This document shows, piece after piece, positions 1-10,536 of a DNA stretch of 64,000 nt. The notes under the pieces were generated by a model, which saw only the letters and a list, made by a program, of their open reading frames with translations, did no database searches and was not told where the DNA came from. The stretch is from contig NZ_BRPL01000002.1 in assembly GCF_027923585.1 (NCBI RefSeq), forward strand, positions 620,001 through 684,000, given 5' to 3'. The translations under genes and the position numbers were made by a program. Source of the DNA: Philodulcilactobacillus myokonensis. Its GTDB lineage: Bacteria > Bacillota > Bacilli > Lactobacillales > Lactobacillaceae. Each line of letters begins with the position of its first letter. The first letter of the stretch is position 1.

Positions 1-336
1 GGTGGTTTTGTTACATATTCTAACCATGCTAAACACCAATTATTAGGAATTCCTAATGATGTTATTCAAAATAATGGGGTTGTATCAGAGGAAGTTGCCA
101 TCCAGATGGCACAAAGATCCAAGAGAATCATGAATGTTGATGCTGGCATTTCGTTTACCGGAGTTGCTGGTCCTGATTCATTAGAACACCATCCGGCCGG
201 AACCGTTTGGATTGGAATAGCTTTTAAGGATCATCATACTTTTGCAAAAGAATATCATTTAACTGGTAATCGAAATCAAATTAGAGAACAGTGTGTTATA
301 TCAGCATTTAAATTAATCCAACAATTTATTTTATAA
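1..336 (+). CDS. cinA: CinA-type nicotinamide-nucleotide amidohydrolase, C-terminal part (5' end outside window)
   Basis: The reading frame is open from the first base and has no start, so only the last 111 residues of the protein are present. They match the C-terminal CinA domain: a GGFVTYSN stretch, then NNGVVSEEVA and the glycine-rich FTGVAGPD motif near the active site, followed by GTVWIGIA. The domain deamidates nicotinamide mononucleotide in pyridine nucleotide recycling. Full-length CinA is about 410 residues, with an N-terminal MoaB-like domain that must lie upstream of the window. It sits directly before recA, the usual cinA-recA order in Firmicutes, where the pair is often co-expressed during competence. 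A promoter-like sequence before recA suggests recA can also be transcribed alone. Confidence 0.9.
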   Translation, partial: GGFVTYSNHAKHQLLGIPNDVIQNNGVVSEEVAIQMAQRSKRIMNVDAGISFTGVAGPDSLEHHPAGTVWIGIAFKDHHTFAKEYHLTGNRNQIREQCVISAFKLIQQFIL

Positions 337-358
337 TTATAATTGATATTCAATTTAC

Positions 359-388
359 TTGCTTTTTAAATCACATCTATCTTATGAT
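359..388 (+). promoter_or_regulatory. Probable recA promoter
   Basis: TTGCTT (359-364) and TATGAT (383-388) are separated by 18 bases and lie 45 bases upstream of the recA start. No LexA/DinR-type operator (CGAAC-N4-GTTCG) was found around it, so SOS control is not visible here. Confidence 0.5.
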
Positions 389-432
389 GTTATGTGCTGT
401 GAATTAAGTTTGAATTTGTTAGGAGGAAAAGA

Positions 433-1530
433 ATGGCCGACGAACGCAAAAATGCACTAGACGGTGCATTAAAGAAAATTGAAAAAGAATTCGGTAAGGG
501 ATCCATTATGCGAATGGGTGACCGTGGTGATACCCGAATTGAAACGATTCCAACTGGATCTTTAGCATTGGATAATGCTTTAGGTGTCGGTGGATATCCT
601 CGAGGTCGAATCGTTGAAATTTATGGACCTGAAAGTTCTGGTAAAACGACATTAGCATTACATGCTGTGGCTGAAGTTCAAAAGCAGGGTGGAACTGCTG
701 CTTATATTGATGCTGAAAATGCATTGGATCCGGAGTATGCTTCACATTTGGGCGTTAATATTGATGATCTATTGTTATCACAGCCTGATACTGGTGAGCA
801 AGGATTACAAATTGCTGATGCTTTGGTATCTAGTGGTGCAATTGATTTAGTTGTAGTTGATTCCGTTGCCGCTTTAGTTCCGCGAGCTGAAATTGAAGGT
901 GAAATGGGAGATTCCCACGTTGGTCTTCAAGCCCGTTTAATGTCACAGGCATTAAGAAAATTATCTGGTACCATTAGCAGAACTAAAACAATTGCCATTT
1001 TTATTAACCAAATTAGAGAAAAAGTTGGTGTCATGTTTGGTAACCCTGAAACCACTCCAGGTGGACGAGCACTTAAATTCTACTCTACGATTAGATTAGA
1101 AATTAGAAGGGGACAACAAATTAAAGAAGGAACTGACATTGTTGGTAGTAAAGCTAAAATTAAAGTTGCCAAGAATAAAGTTGCTCCGCCATTTAAACGG
1201 GTAGAAGTTGATATTATGTATGGCCATGGAATTTCACAAACTGGTGAATTAATTGATATGGCTACTGATAAAGATATTATTAATAAAGCCGGTTCATGGT
1301 ATTCTTATGGTGATCAAAGAATTGGTCAAGGACGAGAAAATGCTAAGAAATATTTGTCTGATCATCCTGATCAAATGCAAGAAATTAAGAATAAAGTTAG
1401 AAAAGCTTATGATATGGGGAATGGATCAGAATATAAAGAAGACGATTCACAAAAAGAATCTGAGAAAAAATCAGCTAGTGATTCTAAAAAATCAAGTTCT
1501 AAAACCGTTTCCACATCTAGAAATAAATAG
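433..1530 (+). CDS. recA: Recombinase RecA
   Basis: DNA-dependent ATPase that forms filaments on single-stranded DNA and drives strand exchange in recombination, repair and transformation. It has 365 residues, slightly longer than the family's usual ~350. Walker A is GPESSGKTT at residues 65-73 and Walker B ends at D143 in VVVDSVAAL. The L2 region and the [22 protein letters not shown] signature segment are intact. The usual EHALD motif reads ENALD, which I believe is common in lactobacilli. The C-terminal ~35 residues are a low-complexity Lys/Ser/Glu tail. A strong AGGAGG precedes the ATG. It is followed by a rho-independent terminator, so it forms a transcription unit of its own or with cinA. 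Confidence 0.98.
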   Translation: MADERKNALDGALKKIEKEFGKGSIMRMGDRGDTRIETIPTGSLALDNALGVGGYPRGRIVEIYGPESSGKTTLALHAVAEVQKQGGTAAYIDAENALDPEYASHLGVNIDDLLLSQPDTGEQGLQIADALVSSGAIDLVVVDSVAALVPRAEIEGEMGDSHVGLQARLMSQALRKLSGTISRTKTIAIFINQIREKVGVMFGNPETTPGGRALKFYSTIRLEIRRGQQIKEGTDIVGSKAKIKVAKNKVAPPFKRVEVDIMYGHGISQTGELIDMATDKDIINKAGSWYSYGDQRIGQGRENAKKYLSDHPDQMQEIKNKVRKAYDMGNGSEYKEDDSQKESEKKSASDSKKSSSKTVSTSRNK

Positions 1531-1539
1531 CTAATGATT

Positions 1540-1568
1540 GAGACAAGTTTATACTTGTCTCTTTTTTT
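1540..1568 (+). terminator. recA terminator
   Basis: An 8-bp perfect stem (GAGACAAG / CTTGTCTC) with a 6-base loop is followed by a run of T, 10 bases after the recA stop. Confidence 0.9.
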
Positions 1569-1591
1569 ATTTAAAATTAAACTATGTTTTA

Positions 1592-1620
1592 TTGACACCT
1601 TTACAAGTAGAATTTAAAAT
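1592..1620 (+). promoter_or_regulatory. Promoter of rny
   Basis: Consensus TTGACA (1592-1597), a 17-base spacer and TAAAAT (1615-1620) leave an ~80-base leader before rny. Confidence 0.75.
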
Positions 1621-1708
1621 AAATAGTGTATCAATAATAAATCAAAAGTTTGTTTAGATACCGTTAAGATTTTAATTAAATATTATTCAAAGTTGCGGAG
1701 GTGAAAAA

Positions 1709-3277
1709 ATGGGAATCTCCGGTTTGATCTTCGCAATGATTGTAATTTTATCTATTGTGGTTGGTTTCTTAGTGGGATTGTACGTTTACAAAATAATTTC
1801 ACAAAAGAAACTTGACCGCGCACATAAAAATGCTAAGGATATTTTATCTGATGCTAAAAAGCAAATTAAAACCACTAATAAAGAAATTATCTTAGAAGCC
1901 AAAGAAAAAAGTAATCAATATCGTGCTAAAATTGAACGTGAATTAAAGAAACGCCGTTCTGATATTCAGCATCAAGAGAATCGATTACTTAAACGTGAAG
2001 AGGCTTTAGATAAAAAAGACAATTCTTTTGAAAAATGGGATGATTTGCTTAGCAAAAAGGAAGCTAATTTAAAAAATCAGAAAGAGCAATTATCTAAGCG
2101 TCAACAAAGTGCTGAAGAATTAATTAATAAACGTCAAGCTGAAGTTGAACGGGTTGCTTCATTATCTCAAGCTGATGCAAAGCAGTTAATTATCGACCAA
2201 ATGAAAAAGAAACTTTCTAATGAACGAGCTAAGATGATTAAAGATAGTTATGAAACAACTCAAAAGACGGTTAAGCAAAATGCCAAAGAATTAATTGTTA
2301 GAGCAATTCAACAAAGTTCTGCTGATATTGTATCTGAAACAACTGTTTCAGTTGTTAACCTTCCTAATGATGATATGAAGGGAAGAATCATTGGTAGAGA
2401 AGGTCGCAATATTAGAACATTTGAGACGTTAACTGGAATTGATTTAGTGATTGATGATACTCCAGAGGCCGTTGTATTAAGTGGATTTAATCCAATCAGA
2501 CGAGAAATCGCCAAGATGGCTTTGGAAAAACTGATCAAAGATGGCCGAATTCATCCAGCTCGAATTGAAGAAATGATCAACAAGAGCCGTGAGGAATTAT
2601 CTCAACATATTCAAGAAGTTGGTGAGAACACCATCTTCGATTTAGGTATCCATTCCATGAATCCTGAATTGATTAAATTAATCGGCAATTTGAAATTCAA
2701 GTCCTATCGTGGACAGAATGTTTTAGCTCATTCCGTTGAAGTGGCAAAATTAGCTGGAGCACTTGCTTCTGAATTAGGCGAAGATATTAATCTTTCTAAA
2801 CGTGCTGGATTATTACATGCTATTGGCTTAGCGGTTAATGAAGATGTTGAAGGTTCACACGTCAATATTGGTGTTAATTTAGCCAAGAAGTATAAAGAGG
2901 GACCAGTTATTTTAGATTCAATTCGTGCTTACCACGATGATTATCAACCTAAATATATCGTTTCCGAACTAGTTGCTGTCGCTAATAAAATTTCAATGTC
3001 TAGGCCAGGGGCTCGAAGCAAATCCTTTGAAAGTTTTGTTCATCGCTTAAGCAGTTTAGAAAAAATTAGTAATAGCTTTGAACAGGTTAAAAAAAGTTAC
3101 GCAATCGAAGCTGGTCGTGAAATTCGTGTCATTGTAAAATCTGATAAAATATCTGATACACAATCAATTGTTTTAGCTCATGATATTAAGAATAAAATTG
3201 AACATGAGATGGAATATCCTGGTCATATTAAAGTTACAATTATTCGCGAGGTTAGATCAATTAAATATGCAAAATAA
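1709..3277 (+). CDS. rny: Ribonuclease Y, HD catalytic motif degenerate
   Basis: RNase Y is the membrane-anchored endonuclease that starts bulk mRNA decay in Firmicutes. This 522-residue protein has the family architecture and usual length: N-terminal membrane helix (about 4-26), long charged coiled coil (about 30-200), KH domain with GRIIGREGRNIR, and an HD domain. The HD motif is altered. The usual LLHDIGKA is LLHAIGLA, so H370 is followed by A371, not Asp. The usual HHGD is YHDD (408-411), and the late metal-ligand Asp of AAADALS is Asn (N426 in AVANKIS). The first HD-domain histidine (H341 in LAHSVEV) and the EGSHV segment remain. Known family chemistry needs these acidic ligands, so I infer little or no nuclease activity. 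The reading frame is otherwise intact and has its own promoter and terminator. Confidence 0.93.
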   Translation: MGISGLIFAMIVILSIVVGFLVGLYVYKIISQKKLDRAHKNAKDILSDAKKQIKTTNKEIILEAKEKSNQYRAKIERELKKRRSDIQHQENRLLKREEALDKKDNSFEKWDDLLSKKEANLKNQKEQLSKRQQSAEELINKRQAEVERVASLSQADAKQLIIDQMKKKLSNERAKMIKDSYETTQKTVKQNAKELIVRAIQQSSADIVSETTVSVVNLPNDDMKGRIIGREGRNIRTFETLTGIDLVIDDTPEAVVLSGFNPIRREIAKMALEKLIKDGRIHPARIEEMINKSREELSQHIQEVGENTIFDLGIHSMNPELIKLIGNLKFKSYRGQNVLAHSVEVAKLAGALASELGEDINLSKRAGLLHAIGLAVNEDVEGSHVNIGVNLAKKYKEGPVILDSIRAYHDDYQPKYIVSELVAVANKISMSRPGARSKSFESFVHRLSSLEKISNSFEQVKKSYAIEAGREIRVIVKSDKISDTQSIVLAHDIKNKIEHEMEYPGHIKVTIIREVRSIKYAK

Positions 3278-3280
3278 TAA

Positions 3281-3305
3281 AAGGTCATTGATTGACCTTT
3301 TTTTA
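3281..3305 (+). terminator. rny terminator
   Basis: Stem AAGGTCA / TGACCTT with a 5-base loop and a T run, directly after the rny stop. Confidence 0.85.
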
Positions 3306-3371
3306 TTTTATAAAATTGAATTGAATGTTAAAATTAGTAAGATTATAAATAAAAATAGATAAGAGGAAACT

Positions 3372-4172
3372 ATGAGAATATTATTTCTAGGTGATACAGT
3401 CGGAGATATGGGAGTTAAATTATTACAGACTTATCTACCCAAATTGAAGCAAAGCTTAAAACCTCAAATTACTATTATTAATGGTGAAAATGCAACATCA
3501 TACGGACGTGGTATTAATGAAAGGGTCTACAAACAGATTATGAATGCCGGTGCGGATGTAATTACATTGGGTAACCATGCATGGAACAATGATGATATTT
3601 TTAATTTCATTGATCAAAAAAATAATTTAATCCGTCCAGCTAATTTTCCTGGTAAAAACGTCCCAGGACGTGGCTTTACAATTGTGAACGTTAATAATGT
3701 TAAAGTCGCAGTTATTAATTTACAGGGGCGCGTTTTTATGGATACATTAGATGATCCATTTCAAACAATTGATAAGGTATTAAAACAATTACCTTCGAAA
3801 ATTAATCATATTTTTGTTGATTTTCATGCTGAAACGACAAGTGAAAAACAAGCGATGGTGATGTATTTAGATGGGCGAATTTCAGCTTTAGTTGGAACTC
3901 ACACCCATGTTCAAACCAATGATGCTAGAATCCTTTCTCGTGGCACAGCCTATTTGACTGATGCGGGTATGACAGGCCCATATGATGGCGTTTTAGGCAT
4001 GAAATATTCTGGAGTCATTAAACATTTCCTAACTCAACGACCGAGTCGATTTGAAGTTGAAGAAAGTGGCCGCGGAATTGTGTCTGGGTGTGTAATTGAT
4101 ATAAATAATGATGGAATTGCTAAAAAAATTAAATTAATTCAATTAAATCCTAATAATTCTTATCAAGTTTAA
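3372..4172 (+). CDS. ymdB: YmdB-family metallophosphodiesterase
   Basis: Calcineurin-fold phosphoesterase of the YmdB family (TIGR00282), which hydrolyses 2',3'-cyclic nucleotides. In Bacillus it influences biofilm versus motility decisions. It has 266 residues, the normal length. The metal ligands are all present: D8 in FLGD, E39 and N40 in NGEN, then GNH, DFHAE and GTHTHVQT. It lies downstream of rny, as in many Firmicutes, but is separated from it by a terminator. It is followed after 20 bases by mutS, so it may head the mutS-mutL transcript. The start follows AAGAGGAAA. The intact active site contrasts with the damaged one in the rny product next door. Confidence 0.93.
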   Translation: MRILFLGDTVGDMGVKLLQTYLPKLKQSLKPQITIINGENATSYGRGINERVYKQIMNAGADVITLGNHAWNNDDIFNFIDQKNNLIRPANFPGKNVPGRGFTIVNVNNVKVAVINLQGRVFMDTLDDPFQTIDKVLKQLPSKINHIFVDFHAETTSEKQAMVMYLDGRISALVGTHTHVQTNDARILSRGTAYLTDAGMTGPYDGVLGMKYSGVIKHFLTQRPSRFEVEESGRGIVSGCVIDINNDGIAKKIKLIQLNPNNSYQV

Positions 4173-4192
4173 ACTGAAAGGCAGGATTTGAA

Positions 4193-6850
4193 ATGGCGAA
4201 TACTAAAACAACGCCGATGATGAAACAGTATCAAAAAATTAAAGATCAGTATCCGGATGCTTTTTTATTTTACCGGATTGGTGATTTTTATGAACTATTT
4301 AATGATGATGCTGTAAAGGGCGCTCAATTGCTTGAATTGACTTTAACAAGTAGAAGCCATAGTGCTAAACACCCAATTCCAATGTGTGGTGTTCCTCACC
4401 GGGCAATTAAAAATTATATTGATATTATTATTGATCATGGTTATAAGGCTGCTATTTGTGAACAAATGGAGGATCCAAGACTAGCCAAAGGGATGGTTAA
4501 ACGGGGCGTTATTCAATTAATTACGCCTGGTACCAGAACTGAATCTGGAATTGAAAATGCCAAATCAAATAATTACATTACGGCTTTGAATTATAATCAT
4601 AAAAATGATCGTTATGGCTTTGCATATGCTGATTTATCGACTGGTGAATTAAAAACGAGCCTTTTGAATAATTATAACGATATTTTAAATGAAATCGTTA
4701 GTTTACAAAGTAAAGAAATTGTTATTAACGATTCAATTCCTGATAGTATGATTCAAAAATTTAAGCAAATTGGTGTAATGGTATCGCATCAAAACGATAT
4801 TAATATTCAATCCGAAATGAGTTATTTAACCCAAGACTTAAAGTCTTCAACTGAAAAAGCAGTTGTTAATCGTTTATTGACTTATATTATTGACACACAA
4901 AAGCGCAGTTTGTCTCATCTAAAACGTGCTGTTGCCTATGAACCAACCCATTTTTTAAAATTAGACCATAATTCTAGATATAATTTAGAATTAATTAATA
5001 ATATCAGAACCGGTAAAAAAGCTGGAACACTATTGTGGTTATTGGATAAAACTAAAACTGCAATGGGTGGTCGGAAGTTAAAAAATTGGCTTGAGCGACC
5101 CTTAATTAATAAAAATCAAATTAAGGCTCGTCAAAATGCAGTTGGCGAATTATTAGATCATTACTATGAACGAAGTCAAATTCAAGATTATTTAGTTAAA
5201 GTATATGATTTGGAACGTTTGGCTGGAAAAGTATCATTTGGTAGTGTAAATGGCCGTGATTTGATCCAATTAAAATCTTCATTAAATCAAATTCCTAAAA
5301 TTAGATATGTTCTAAATCAATTGCAACCGAAAGCGCTTGGCAGTATTTATAAGTCACTGGATCCAGTTAGTGAAGTATCTGATTTAATTCAGCAATCAAT
5401 CATTGAAGAACCACCAATTTCAATTACTGACGGTGGTGTAATTAAAGATGGTTATAATAAACAATTAGACCAATACCGGGATGCAATGAAGAACGGTAAG
5501 CATTGGATGGCTAATCTTGAAACTAAGGAGCGAAAAGCTACTGGAATTAATAATTTAAAAATTGGCTATAATCATGTTTTTGGTTATTATATTCAAGTTA
5601 CTAAGGTTAATTTAAATAAAGTACCACGAGGAAGGTACCAGAGGAAACAAACTTTAACCAATGCTGAACGTTTTTCAACGCCAGAACTAAAAGAAAAAGA
5701 AGCTTTAATCGTCGAGGCACAAGAAAAATCAAAGACGTTAGAATATGAAATTTTTACTAAAATTAGGAATCAAATTAAGACCCAAATTCAACGTCTTCAA
5801 AAATTAGCCGATGCAATTTCATCATTAGATGTTATTCAGAGTTTTGCTAATATTAGTGAAGAATATCATTTTAACAAACCTACCCTTACTAATAAACATG
5901 ATTTGAAAATTGTTGATGGTAGGCATCCAGTCGTTGAAAAAGTATTAGGATATCAAAAATATGTTCCGAATGATGTCATTATGCCAGAAAATAATGATAT
6001 TCTTTTAATTACTGGTCCCAATATGTCAGGTAAAAGTACTTATATGCGTCAATTAGCATTGATTGTTATTCTAACTCAAATGGGATGCTTTGTTCCTGCT
6101 AAATCAGCTCAAATGCCCATTTTTGATCAAATCTTTACAAGAATTGGAGCTGCTGATAATTTAATTGCTGGTCAAAGTACATTTATGGTGGAAATGCAGG
6201 AATCAAACGATGCACTGCAGAATGCAACTCCGAATAGTTTGATTTTATTTGACGAAATTGGGCGTGGAACTGCTACTTATGATGGGATGGCATTAGCTCA
6301 AGCAATCATTGAGTATGTTCATAATAAAATTCATGCTAAGACGTTATTTTCAACTCATTATCATGAATTGACGTCACTACAAGATAAGCTACCACGTCTT
6401 AAAAATGTACATGTTGGAGCGACTGAAAAAAATGGTAAGTTGGTCTTTCTACATAAAGTAGAACCTGGCTCAGTTGATAAATCGTACGGGATTCACGTTG
6501 CTAAATTAGCAGGATTGCCTGATTCATTATTAAAACGTGCTGACCAAATTTTAAAGCATTTAGAAGTTAAGGGTAAGAATGAAGCAAACAATCGTCAAGG
6601 ACAACGTTCATCTGAAAAATCAGATGCTAAACCACGTGTAAAAAATCTTCCTGAATCAAATCGTCAATCGGAATCTGGTGAGCAACAATTAGCGCTTTTT
6701 CCGGATGGTAACAAGCAAAAATCAATTTCTAAATCAAATCAGAATCAAAATAATAAAATTATAAATGACATCAAAAAACTTGATTTAATGTCTAAAACCC
6801 CATTAGATGTTATTAATATTGTCTACAAATGGCAAAGGCAAATTAAATAA
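4193..6850 (+). CDS. mutS: DNA mismatch repair protein MutS
   Basis: Mismatch-recognition ATPase of methyl-independent mismatch repair. It has 885 residues. The mismatch-contact motif F32-Y33-E34 lies in the N-terminal domain I. The clamp and core domains follow, then the ABC-type ATPase with Walker A GPNMSGKS (608-615), Walker [12 protein letters not shown] and STHYHEL. The signature segment reads GRGTATYDG where GRGTSTYDG is usual, a mild change. Residues of about 785-860 form a polar, low-complexity linker rich in Asn, Gln, Lys and Ser, which probably carries the beta-clamp contact (QQLALF). mutL follows 14 bases downstream, the standard mutSL operon. Confidence 0.97.
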   Translation: MANTKTTPMMKQYQKIKDQYPDAFLFYRIGDFYELFNDDAVKGAQLLELTLTSRSHSAKHPIPMCGVPHRAIKNYIDIIIDHGYKAAICEQMEDPRLAKGMVKRGVIQLITPGTRTESGIENAKSNNYITALNYNHKNDRYGFAYADLSTGELKTSLLNNYNDILNEIVSLQSKEIVINDSIPDSMIQKFKQIGVMVSHQNDINIQSEMSYLTQDLKSSTEKAVVNRLLTYIIDTQKRSLSHLKRAVAYEPTHFLKLDHNSRYNLELINNIRTGKKAGTLLWLLDKTKTAMGGRKLKNWLERPLINKNQIKARQNAVGELLDHYYERSQIQDYLVKVYDLERLAGKVSFGSVNGRDLIQLKSSLNQIPKIRYVLNQLQPKALGSIYKSLDPVSEVSDLIQQSIIEEPPISITDGGVIKDGYNKQLDQYRDAMKNGKHWMANLETKERKATGINNLKIGYNHVFGYYIQVTKVNLNKVPRGRYQRKQTLTNAERFSTPELKEKEALIVEAQEKSKTLEYEIFTKIRNQIKTQIQRLQKLADAISSLDVIQSFANISEEYHFNKPTLTNKHDLKIVDGRHPVVEKVLGYQKYVPNDVIMPENNDILLITGPNMSGKSTYMRQLALIVILTQMGCFVPAKSAQMPIFDQIFTRIGAADNLIAGQSTFMVEMQESNDALQNATPNSLILFDEIGRGTATYDGMALAQAIIEYVHNKIHAKTLFSTHYHELTSLQDKLPRLKNVHVGATEKNGKLVFLHKVEPGSVDKSYGIHVAKLAGLPDSLLKRADQILKHLEVKGKNEANNRQGQRSSEKSDAKPRVKNLPESNRQSESGEQQLALFPDGNKQKSISKSNQNQNNKIINDIKKLDLMSKTPLDVINIVYKWQRQIK

Positions 6851-6864
6851 AACGAGGTGATTAT

Positions 6865-8835
6865 ATGCCTAAAATTCACGCATTATCCTCTGTTTTGGCT
6901 GACCAAATTGCAGCTGGTGAAGTTGTTGAACGGCCAGCATCGGTTGTAAAAGAATTAGTTGAAAATTCAATTGATGCTAAAAGTAGTGAAATTGATATTA
7001 CAATTCAGGAATCTGGTTTGCAAAGCATCCAAGTAATTGATAATGGGATTGGAATTGAACATGATGATGTAAAAAATGCTTTTAAGCGGCACGCAACCAG
7101 TAAAATAACTGATCGTGAAGATTTGTTTCAAGTTCGATCCCTTGGCTTTCGTGGAGAAGCATTGCCAAGTATTGCCTCCGTTGCTGATGTCGATATTAAA
7201 ACTTCGACTGGCGGTGAGGGTACTAATCTTCATATTAAAGGCGGGAAATTAACTGATGAGGAACCATCGGAAGCAAGGCGCGGAACGGATATTACCGTTA
7301 AGGACCTATTTTTCAATACCCCTGCTAGATTAAAATATATGAAATCACCTTCGACCGAATTATCTAAAATTACTGACATTGTTTATCGATTAGCAATTGG
7401 CCATCCTAAAATATCATTTTCATTAATCCATAATCGAAGGGAACTTTTGAGAACTTCTGGCCGTGGTGATGTCCAGCAAGTAATTGGAGCAATTTATGGA
7501 ATTCAATGTGTTCGCAAAATGATTCCCTTTAAGGGTCAAAATGATGATTTTAAAATTAGTGGTTACGTTAGTTTACCTGAGTTAACAAGAGCTAGTCGAA
7601 ATTATATTTCGGTGATTTTAAACGGCCGTGCAATTAATAATCAGGCAATTTCACAAGCTATTCTTCATGGATATGGCTCTAAACTAATGGTTGGCAGGTA
7701 TCCAATCGCTGTGATTAATATTCATGCTGATCCACTTCTAATCGATGCCAATGTCCACCCAACTAAGCAAGATGTTCGAATTAGTAAAGAGACCGAGTTG
7801 AGTAATTTAATTTCTGATAATATTTATCAGGTATTATCTAAACAGAATTTGATTCCAGACGCGTTGCACAGAAATCATGCAGTGAAACCACGATATAATA
7901 ATATTAGCCAATTAAATATGAATTTAAACCAAGTTTCTGATCATTATTCTAGAAAAACGTCTTCATCTGATTACCATAATGATTCAAGCAGTGTCCAACT
8001 GAATTCGGATCAAGCAATTGCTAATGATACTAATTTGAAGCAAAGTCCCATTTCTGAGAATTATCATTTACCTAAAACAGTTATTATTCATTCGAAATCT
8101 GACTTAAAACAACCTGATTTAAATCGATTTCAAAGTTATTTTCAAAATGAACATGATGTTTTACCATTTGATAATGAAAAAAGTAATCAACAAAATGAAT
8201 TAAATCATAATCATGCAAATCAAAGTGGACGCTTTCCTGATTTGAATTATGTTGGTCAAATTAGAAACACCTATTTAATTGCTGAAGGATCAGATGGAAT
8301 GTACATCTTGGATCAACATGCTGCTCAGGAAAGGGTAAATTACGAATATTATCGTCAACAAATTGGTCAGGTTTCAAATGATGAACAAAAACTACTGGTT
8401 CCCATTATTTTAGATTATTCTGCTGCTGATACATTTAAAATTAATGATCGAATGGAAATCTTGAATAGCGTTGGAATTAATTTAGAGCCATTTGGCAAAA
8501 ATAGTTTTATTGTTAGACAACACCCGACTTGGTTTGCTTCCGGTCAAGAAGAAGACACCATTAAAGAAATGATTGATTGGGTTTTAACGCGTGGTAAAAT
8601 TTCGGTTGCCGATTTTAGAGCTAAAACGGCGATTATGATGAGTTGTAAACGGGCAATTAAAGCCCACCAACATTTAGATTCGAGGCAAGCACGTTCTTTG
8701 ATTCAGCATTTAAAAACTTGTGAAGATCCGTTTAATTGTCCCCATGGGCGCCCAGTTTTAGTTCATTTCACTACCAATGATTTACAGCGGATGTTTAAAC
8801 GCATTCAAGATCCGCATCATTCCAATTCCTATTAA
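6865..8835 (+). CDS. mutL: DNA mismatch repair endonuclease MutL
   Basis: GHKL ATPase that couples MutS recognition to strand incision. The 656-residue protein has an N-terminal ATPase with IAAGEVVERPASVVKELVEN, DNGIG and GFRGEAL. A variable Asn/Ser/His-rich linker spans about residues 335-455. A C-terminal endonuclease domain carries the metal motif DQHAAQERVNYEYY, starting at D483, with later SCKRAIKA and CPHGRP. The endonuclease motif shows this is the nicking type of MutL found where Dam/MutH is absent. It is translated from a GAGGTGA Shine-Dalgarno 14 bases after mutS. An extended -10 element downstream suggests ruvAB has its own promoter. Confidence 0.97.
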   Translation: MPKIHALSSVLADQIAAGEVVERPASVVKELVENSIDAKSSEIDITIQESGLQSIQVIDNGIGIEHDDVKNAFKRHATSKITDREDLFQVRSLGFRGEALPSIASVADVDIKTSTGGEGTNLHIKGGKLTDEEPSEARRGTDITVKDLFFNTPARLKYMKSPSTELSKITDIVYRLAIGHPKISFSLIHNRRELLRTSGRGDVQQVIGAIYGIQCVRKMIPFKGQNDDFKISGYVSLPELTRASRNYISVILNGRAINNQAISQAILHGYGSKLMVGRYPIAVINIHADPLLIDANVHPTKQDVRISKETELSNLISDNIYQVLSKQNLIPDALHRNHAVKPRYNNISQLNMNLNQVSDHYSRKTSSSDYHNDSSSVQLNSDQAIANDTNLKQSPISENYHLPKTVIIHSKSDLKQPDLNRFQSYFQNEHDVLPFDNEKSNQQNELNHNHANQSGRFPDLNYVGQIRNTYLIAEGSDGMYILDQHAAQERVNYEYYRQQIGQVSNDEQKLLVPIILDYSAADTFKINDRMEILNSVGINLEPFGKNSFIVRQHPTWFASGQEEDTIKEMIDWVLTRGKISVADFRAKTAIMMSCKRAIKAHQHLDSRQARSLIQHLKTCEDPFNCPHGRPVLVHFTTNDLQRMFKRIQDPHHSNSY

Positions 8836-8844
8836 AAGAATGCA

Positions 8845-8853
8845 TGATATAAT
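8845..8853 (+). promoter_or_regulatory. Extended -10 promoter for ruvAB
   Basis: TG-A-TATAAT (8845-8853) is a perfect extended -10 hexamer in the short mutL-ruvA gap. No good -35 is visible, as is usual for extended -10 promoters. Confidence 0.55.
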
Positions 8854-8886
8854 GAATTTTTAGCTAAAAGAAATGGGATGACAAAT

Positions 8887-9501
8887 GTGTTTGAATATTT
8901 AAAGGGTTACATCGTTAAAATCAAATCAACTTATGTCGTTTTAGACGTTAATGGGGTTGGCTATTTAATCTACGTTGCCGACCCTTATTATTATCAAAAT
9001 GATGATAAACTGACTAAAATTTATGTTCATCAAGTAGTTACTGATTCTTTTCAGTTACTTTATGGATTTAAAAATGAAAGTGAAAAGGCAATTTTTGAAA
9101 AATTAATTGACGTTTCAGGAATCGGTCCAAAAAGTGCTTTGGCAATTTTAACTGGGAATCGAAATAATGATCTTTTAAATGCAATTAAGACTGAAAATGT
9201 TAGTTACTTAAAGAAATTTCCTGGTGTTGGTAATAAGACTGCCAAGCAAATCATATTAGATCTGCAGGGTAAAATTAATGATTTAATGCCTAATCAAAAT
9301 TTAGGTAGTGATTTTAATCAATCCAATGAAATTCATGAGGATAATCAAGCCTTAGCAGATGCGATTGCCGCACTGAAATCGTTAGGATATAATCAACATA
9401 ATATTAATCAAATTCAAACTAAATTGGAAAAGGTACCAGGTCTGAATACTAATCAATATCTAAGTCGAGGCCTTAATCTTTTAAACCCGAACCGTTTTTA
9501 G
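8887..9501 (+). CDS. ruvA: Holliday junction branch migration protein RuvA
   Basis: Tetrameric Holliday-junction-binding subunit of the RuvAB branch migration motor. I chose the GTG at 8887, which gives MFEYLKGYIV, the standard RuvA N-terminus, with GGGA 8 bases upstream. The ATG at 8878 would add three residues (MTN) and has a weaker Shine-Dalgarno. The 204-residue protein has the N-terminal OB domain, two helix-hairpin-helix motifs (VSGIGPKSALAIL and FPGVGNKTAKQII) and a C-terminal RuvB-binding domain with ALKSLGYN. It is followed by ruvB after a 21-base gap in an ordinary ruvAB operon. Confidence 0.95.
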   Translation: MFEYLKGYIVKIKSTYVVLDVNGVGYLIYVADPYYYQNDDKLTKIYVHQVVTDSFQLLYGFKNESEKAIFEKLIDVSGIGPKSALAILTGNRNNDLLNAIKTENVSYLKKFPGVGNKTAKQIILDLQGKINDLMPNQNLGSDFNQSNEIHEDNQALADAIAALKSLGYNQHNINQIQTKLEKVPGLNTNQYLSRGLNLLNPNRF

Positions 9502-9522
9502 TCGATAGAAAGGTTGAATTGA

Positions 9523-10536
9523 ATGGCAGATAAAAAAGATAAGCGCTTAGTTTCAGGGACTAAAGATGATGAAGATAAAACAGAACAAAGTTTGCGCCCC
9601 CAACGATTGAGCCAATATATTGGGCAAGCACAGTTAAAACATAAACTTTCAGTGTATATTAAAGCCGCTAAACAGCGTCAAGAATCGCTTGATCATGTGT
9701 TGCTTTATGGACCACCAGGTTTAGGTAAAACAACGCTTGCAATGGTAATTGGTAATGAAATGGGCGTTAGTATCAAGACAACTAGTGGACCTGCAATCGA
9801 AAAAACGGGTGATTTAGTTGCCCTTTTAAATGAATTACAGCCCGGCGATATTTTGTTCATTGATGAAATTCACCGGCTTCCAAAAGCAGTTGAAGAAATG
9901 TTATATTCTGCAATGGAAGATTTTTATGTCGATATTGTAGTTGGGCAGGGTCCAACTGCTCATCCAATTCATTTTCCATTACCACCGTTTACATTAATTG
10001 GTGCAACCACGAGAGCTGGATTATTAGCACCGCCATTAAGAGAACGGTTTGGCATTGTTGAACATATGAAATATTATGATACTGATGACTTAGAACAGAT
10101 TATTAAACGTTCTTCTAAAATTTTTAAAATTAAAATTAAGGCAAACGGTGCGCATGAAATTGCAAGACGTTCAAGAGGGACGCCTCGAATTGCTAACCGT
10201 CTTTTGAAACGAATCCGTGATTTTGCCCAAGTTTCAGGACAAAAAGCAATTGAATCTGATATTGTTGATCGAGCACTTCATTTATTAGGAATTGATGATG
10301 CTGGATTGGATAGCGTTGATTTGAAAATCTTAAATACAATGATCAAATTTTATAGTGGCGGACCGGTTGGATTAAATACGTTGGCTGCTAACATTGGGGA
10401 AGAAACTGACACAATTGCTGAAATGTATGAACCATATCTTTTACAAATTGGTTTTATTAAAAGGACGGCTCGCGGTCGTGTTGTTACTAAGGCTGGGTAT
10501 GATCATCTGAAAATTCCCTATAATAAAATCAGTTAA
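9523..10536 (+). CDS. ruvB: Holliday junction helicase RuvB
   Basis: AAA+ ATPase motor of the RuvAB complex. The 337-residue protein has Walker [10 protein letters not shown] (63-71), Walker B IDEIHRL, sensor 1 GATTRAG, the arginine-finger segment RERFG, and a C-terminal winged helix for DNA binding. The length and all motifs are typical. It is the second gene of the ruvAB unit. In most lactobacilli I know, queA and tgt (queuosine synthesis) follow ruvB and precede yajC. Here yajC comes next after only 73 bases, with no trace of either gene. Confidence 0.97.
   Translation: MADKKDKRLVSGTKDDEDKTEQSLRPQRLSQYIGQAQLKHKLSVYIKAAKQRQESLDHVLLYGPPGLGKTTLAMVIGNEMGVSIKTTSGPAIEKTGDLVALLNELQPGDILFIDEIHRLPKAVEEMLYSAMEDFYVDIVVGQGPTAHPIHFPLPPFTLIGATTRAGLLAPPLRERFGIVEHMKYYDTDDLEQIIKRSSKIFKIKIKANGAHEIARRSRGTPRIANRLLKRIRDFAQVSGQKAIESDIVDRALHLLGIDDAGLDSVDLKILNTMIKFYSGGPVGLNTLAANIGEETDTIAEMYEPYLLQIGFIKRTARGRVVTKAGYDHLKIPYNKIS

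Noticed and set aside
337-432. SOS (LexA/DinR) box upstream of recA
   Set aside because: I looked for the CGAAC-N4-GTTCG type and found no convincing match.
433-1530. ENALD instead of EHALD in RecA as a functional change
   Set aside because: I believe this variant is found in other lactobacillus RecA proteins, so it is not a finding without alignment.
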